Assembly (NCBI RefSeq): GCF_001419985.1
Contig: NZ_LJAL01000002.1
Location: 62,001 to 126,000 of the forward strand
DNA length: 64,000 bases
Direction of reading: 5' to 3'
From: Loktanella sp. 5RATIMAR09
Lineage (GTDB): Bacteria; Pseudomonadota; Alphaproteobacteria; Rhodobacterales; Rhodobacteraceae
Shown here: piece by piece, positions 60,742 through 64,000 of the stretch
Layout: each line of letters starts with the position of its first letter
Position numbering within the stretch: the first letter of the stretch is position 1
The notes under the pieces: generated by a model
What the model was told of the DNA's origin: nothing
The model's input: only the letters and a program-made list of their open reading frames with translations
Databases searched by the model: none
Position numbers and translations under genes: made by a program

Positions 60742-61754
60742 GATCGGCCGCGATGACCATAAGGGCTTTCGCCGAACCGCGCCTTGAAATGCCGGGTAAA
60801 GATGTTGTTGGAATTGAAGCCCGCCGCCATTGCGACCTCGGAGACACTCAGGTCCGTTTCCATCAGCAAGGCTCGCCCCCGATCCAGCCGGATATTGCGA
60901 TAGACCCGGGCGGGGGGCTCGTCCATCAGTTGAATGAACAGCCGCTCCATCTGACGGCGCGAAATTTGCGCTTGTGCTGCAAGCTCCTCCAACGTTAGCG
61001 GTTCTTCGATATTCTTGTACATCAAGCGCAGGATCGACAGGATGCGCGGGTTGCGCGAATTGATCGCCTTGGCGATAGAAGAGCGTTGTTCGCTGCGCTG
61101 CGACACCTCGGGGCGGTTCAGGCACATATCCGATACCGCCAGCGCAAAATCCTGCCCATAATCGTCCGCGATGATCGACAGCATCAATTCTGTCGATGCA
61201 ACGCCGCCGCCACAGGTGAGCAGATCGCCGTCGCGTTCAAACCGGTGCCGGCTTGGGGTCAGATCGGGAAAAACCTCCATGAAACCGGGTTGATTTTCCC
61301 AGTGCAGGGTAAAATCCTTGCCTCCCAGCATCCCGATCCGCGCCAGCGTCGCGGCCCCCGTACAAATCCCGCCCAGCTTGCCGCCGAACCGGTGATGCTT
61401 GCGCAACTTGCCAAGCACCGCGTCATTGGCCGCCTTGCTGCCATTGTTGCCGGAACAGACAAACAGATAATCAGATTCTGACAACGCATCCAGACTGGCT
61501 TGCACGGCCACATCAATGCCGGTGGACGACGAGACAGGTGCGCCATCGTCAGACAGAATGCGCCAACCATAGAGGGGCTTTTGCGCCAGTTGGTTGGCGA
61601 TGCGCAGCGGATCTACCGCTGCGCTGAATGCAAGCAAAGTGAATTCCGGCAGCAACAGAAAGCTGAACCACCGCGTGTCATGAAGTTGGTCCACAGGGAA
61701 ACTGAATGCGCCGGATGGTACAAGATCAGTTTGTTTTGAAGATATCTCCTGCAC
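60738..61754 (-). CDS. GlxA-family AraC regulator (DJ-1/PfpI plus HTH)
   Basis: 338 aa. The N-terminal 190 residues form a DJ-1/PfpI-like domain (SFLLLPEFTLLAFSAAVDPLRIAN, GGICTGAATLARIGML). The C-terminal 100 residues are two AraC helix-turn-helix units (TLEELAAQAQISRRQMERLF, SVSEVAMAAGFNSNNIFTRHFKARFGESP). Regulators of this group control arginine, carnitine and betaine catabolism in pseudomonads. The start is a GTG at 61754 with GAGG upstream. It lies between the DDAH-like gene and the Rieske oxygenase and probably senses a methylated amino compound; that is inference. Confidence 0.9.
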   Translation of the reverse strand: MQEISSKQTDLVPSGAFSFPVDQLHDTRWFSFLLLPEFTLLAFSAAVDPLRIANQLAQKPLYGWRILSDDGAPVSSSTGIDVAVQASLDALSESDYLFVCSGNNGSKAANDAVLGKLRKHHRFGGKLGGICTGAATLARIGMLGGKDFTLHWENQPGFMEVFPDLTPSRHRFERDGDLLTCGGGVASTELMLSIIADDYGQDFALAVSDMCLNRPEVSQRSEQRSSIAKAINSRNPRILSILRLMYKNIEEPLTLEELAAQAQISRRQMERLFIQLMDEPPARVYRNIRLDRGRALLMETDLSVSEVAMAAGFNSNNIFTRHFKARFGESPYGHRGRS

Positions 61755-61781
61755 GCTCTCACCCTCTTTGGCAGAGGTCGT

Positions 61782-62822
61782 CTATTCCGCCATTTGGCGG
61801 TCGACCTGTTGTTCTTCGTTGATCATCGCCTGCAACTGGCGACGAAACCGCAATTGGCCCCCATCAATGGGCAGGTCAATATGCGGGGACGTCTTGTGCG
61901 TCATCCCCTTTTGTACTTCGTTCAGCACGGCGCGATCTTCTTCAAAGGCGTGCTGGACGTCCTCGCTCATCATTTTTGACAGCGCTTCATTGTCAGGACG
62001 GATGTTACGCAGCTGGAACCAGTAGTACCGCGTCTGCCCTTCGTTGGTGGGCGTCATAAAGTTGTAGCTATCCATGATAAACGTCTTGTCGTGCAATGGA
62101 CCATCAGGGCCACCGGTGCCAGCGGGGGTAAAGACGGCCTTAATCAGTGCATGGCTGGGATAGCGCACTTCGTAGTGTTGTAGGCGGTCGCAGTTGCCTT
62201 CGAACTCTATAACCTTTTTGTAGAAGGGGGCCGGTGCGTGATCCATCATCCAGCGGTGCACGATCACGCCATCATTGGTTTTCGTGATCCGGAGTGGTGT
62301 GTCTTTTGTAGCCGCTGCCGCAAAGCTACTTTGATGGACCCATGCCACATGCGTCGGGTCCAGCAGGTTGTCGCACATCAGCAAGTAGTTGCAGTCCAGC
62401 TCCATCGCGGCACCACGATTGATGCCCCATGCGGGGTTGTCGTAGTTTTCGATCTCGAAGATGTCGGATGGATCGGCCAGCGCCGGATTGCCCATCCAGA
62501 TCCAGACCAGCCCGTATTTTTCGTGCAGCGGATAGGCGTGGACCTTGGCGTTACACGGAATACCACCCGCGCCGGGTGCCCAGATGCATTGACCCGCACA
62601 ATTGAACGTCAGGCCGTGATAGCCGCATTCAACCGTGTCCCCTTTGATGCGGCCCTTGGACAAGGGTAGCTTGCGATGCGGGCAGGCGTCTTCCAGCCCG
62701 ACCATCTCTCCGGCCTCAGTGCGGAAAACACAGATGTTTTCGCCCAACACGGTGATTTGTTGCAAGTCGCGCGTGATCTCATGGTCCCAAGCGGCGACAT
62801 ACCAAGCGTTTTTCAGAAACAT
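61782..62822 (-). CDS. Rieske non-haem iron oxygenase (VanA-like)
   Basis: 346 aa. The Rieske cluster is at CPHRKLPLSKG and CGYHGLTFN (C-x-H-x16-C-x2-H). The mononuclear iron site is in NYLLMCDNLLDPTHVAWVH (D/E-x-x-D-x2-H-x4-H). It belongs with vanillate O-demethylase and related demethylating oxygenases and needs a reductase that is not in this window. The ATG at 62822 has GGAGG seven bases upstream, 4 bases after the hutU stop. Co-transcription with hutU is likely. The substrate may be an N- or O-methylated compound. Confidence 0.92.
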   Translation of the reverse strand: MFLKNAWYVAAWDHEITRDLQQITVLGENICVFRTEAGEMVGLEDACPHRKLPLSKGRIKGDTVECGYHGLTFNCAGQCIWAPGAGGIPCNAKVHAYPLHEKYGLVWIWMGNPALADPSDIFEIENYDNPAWGINRGAAMELDCNYLLMCDNLLDPTHVAWVHQSSFAAAATKDTPLRITKTNDGVIVHRWMMDHAPAPFYKKVIEFEGNCDRLQHYEVRYPSHALIKAVFTPAGTGGPDGPLHDKTFIMDSYNFMTPTNEGQTRYYWFQLRNIRPDNEALSKMMSEDVQHAFEEDRAVLNEVQKGMTHKTSPHIDLPIDGGQLRFRRQLQAMINEEQQVDRQMAE

Positions 62823-62826
62823 CACG

Positions 62827-64000
62827 TTACCTCCCCAGGATACCGGGTAAATTCAGCCCTTTTTCGCGCGCGCAGTCCAGTGCTTCGTCATAACCTGCAT
62901 CGGCATGACGCATGACACCTGTTGCAGGGTCATTCCAAAGCACGTTGGCAATGCGCCGGTCTGCATCCTCGGATCCGTCACAGCAGATGACCATGCCGGA
63001 ATGCTGCGAAAAGCCCATGCCGACGCCGCCACCGTGGTGCAGGGACACCCATGTCGCACCGCCTGCGACATTCAGCATCGCGTTCAGCAGGGGCCAGTCG
63101 GAAACGGCGTCAGAACCGTCTTTCATGCTTTCCGTTTCGCGGTTTGGCGAGGCCACCGAGCCGCTGTCCAAATGGTCGCGTCCAATCACGACGGGCGCGG
63201 AAAGCTCGCCGGTGCGCACCATCTCGTTGAATGCAAGGCCCAGCTTGTCGCGCAGGCCCAGACCGACCCAGCAGATACGGGCGGGCAGGCCTTGGAAATC
63301 AATGCGTTCGCGCGCCATATCAAGCCAGTTGTGCAAATGCGGGTCGTCGATCAGTTCTTTGACCTTGGCGTCGGTCTTGTAGATATCCTCGGGGTCGCCC
63401 GACAGCGCACACCACCGGAACGGGCCGATGCCTCGGCAGAACAGTGGCCGGATATAGGCAGGCACAAAACCGGGGAAGGCAAAGGCGTTCTCCAGCCCTT
63501 CCTCTTGTGCGACCTGCCGGATGTTGTTGCCATAGTCCAGCGTGGGCACACCCATGTTCCAGAAATCGACCATCGCTTTAACTTGGGTTTTCATCGACGC
63601 GCGTGCGGCAGTTTCCACAGCTTTCGGATCGCTTTCCTGTTTCTCGCGCCACTGCGCGACGGTCCATCCTTGCGGCAGATACCCATGGATCGGGTCGTGT
63701 GCTGATGTCTGGTCGGTGACCATGTCAGGCTTGATGCCGCGCTTGACCAAATCGGGGAAGACATCTGCCGCGTTCCCGATCAGGGCCACGGATTTTGCCT
63801 CACCCGCCTTGGTCCAGCGGTCGATCATCGCCAGCGCTTCGTCCAGATCATGGGTTTTCTCATCGACATAGCGCGTGCGCAGGCGGAAGTCGGCGCGGGT
63901 TTCATCGCATTCCACCGCCAGACAGCAGGCACCGGCCATGACAGCTGCCAAAGGTTGCGCGCCGCCCATGCCGCCCAGACCGCCGGTCAAAATCCAGCGG
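62827..64000 (-). CDS. hutU: urocanate hydratase (5-prime end beyond window)
   Basis: About 391 codons of the C-terminal part; the full enzyme is about 555 aa, so the start lies beyond 64000. It turns urocanate into imidazolonepropionate in histidine degradation, using tightly bound NAD. The NAD-binding segment [15 protein letters not shown] is at the truncated end, and the catalytic Cys lies in [30 protein letters not shown] near the C-terminus is also a hallmark. It is followed within 4 bases by the Rieske oxygenase gene. Confidence 0.97.
   Translation of the reverse strand, partial: RWILTGGLGGMGGAQPLAAVMAGACCLAVECDETRADFRLRTRYVDEKTHDLDEALAMIDRWTKAGEAKSVALIGNAADVFPDLVKRGIKPDMVTDQTSAHDPIHGYLPQGWTVAQWREKQESDPKAVETAARASMKTQVKAMVDFWNMGVPTLDYGNNIRQVAQEEGLENAFAFPGFVPAYIRPLFCRGIGPFRWCALSGDPEDIYKTDAKVKELIDDPHLHNWLDMARERIDFQGLPARICWVGLGLRDKLGLAFNEMVRTGELSAPVVIGRDHLDSGSVASPNRETESMKDGSDAVSDWPLLNAMLNVAGGATWVSLHHGGGVGMGFSQHSGMVICCDGSEDADRRIANVLWNDPATGVMRHADAGYDEALDCAREKGLNLPGILGR

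Overview
The window looks like a chromosomal segment of a marine alphaproteobacterium of the Rhodobacterales (Roseobacter group). The evidence is the gene set and its order: a hmu haem-uptake locus with hemP, an Irr-type palindrome near a Dps gene, a NarR-like regulator beside a fused narK and narGHJI, a TAXI-TRAP transporter and a GlxA-type regulator. No rRNA, tRNA, CRISPR array or intact insertion sequence was seen. This assignment comes from family and gene-order recognition only.

Region 1 (1-10 kb) is iron and haem. On the minus strand lie a truncated exported protein, dps, and a coupled small-gene operon containing hemP (2502 down to 1070). Next is the operon hmuS-hmuT-hmuU-hmuV-chaN-ABM monooxygenase. 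The TonB-dependent haem receptor hmuR is divergent on the plus strand. Similar operator-like palindromes with a 5-nt centre lie upstream of three or four of these transcription units.

Region 2 (10.2-18.1 kb) is the least explained part. One operon runs SARP/TPR regulator, PAP2-type phosphatase with an (Asn-Arg)11 tract, subtilase. A LuxR-type regulator with a degenerate receiver is divergent. A second operon runs bipartite-charge peptide, small acidic protein, larger subtilase. The 138-aa peptide has 23 acidic and no basic residues in its first 70 positions, then 21 basic and 1 acidic residue plus four Cys in the last 68. A hairpin separates it from the downstream genes, and GAGAAA repeats at 20-bp spacing lie upstream. 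This resembles a pro-peptide and processing-protease locus.

Region 3 (18.3-26.4 kb) is surface glycan synthesis: a nucleotidyltransferase, a sulfotransferase-GT2 fusion, an epimerase, two NovU-type methyltransferases, a GT2 and a GT4, with several start/stop overlaps. Region 4 (26.5-31.3 kb) is a TetR-controlled RND efflux pair whose pump gene is frameshifted.

Region 5 (31.4-49 kb) is nitrogen-oxide metabolism: NsrR, a group III truncated haemoglobin, a hemerythrin protein, 5-formyl-THF cyclo-ligase, a broken nnrS, a NarR-like Crp/Fnr regulator, and narK-narG-narH-narJ-narI followed by a PpiC-type isomerase, a hemerythrin protein, a beta-carbonic anhydrase, moeA and a DUF2478 gene. An 885-bp gap with no recognisable gene follows.

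Region 6 (49.8-64 kb) is catabolism: homogentisate degradation (hmgA, maiA, fahA) downstream of a sulfatase and a TAXI-TRAP transporter with a divergent LysR regulator, then a DSD1-type PLP enzyme, a DDAH-like hydrolase, a GlxA-type regulator, a Rieske oxygenase and the 3-prime part of hutU, which runs off the right edge.
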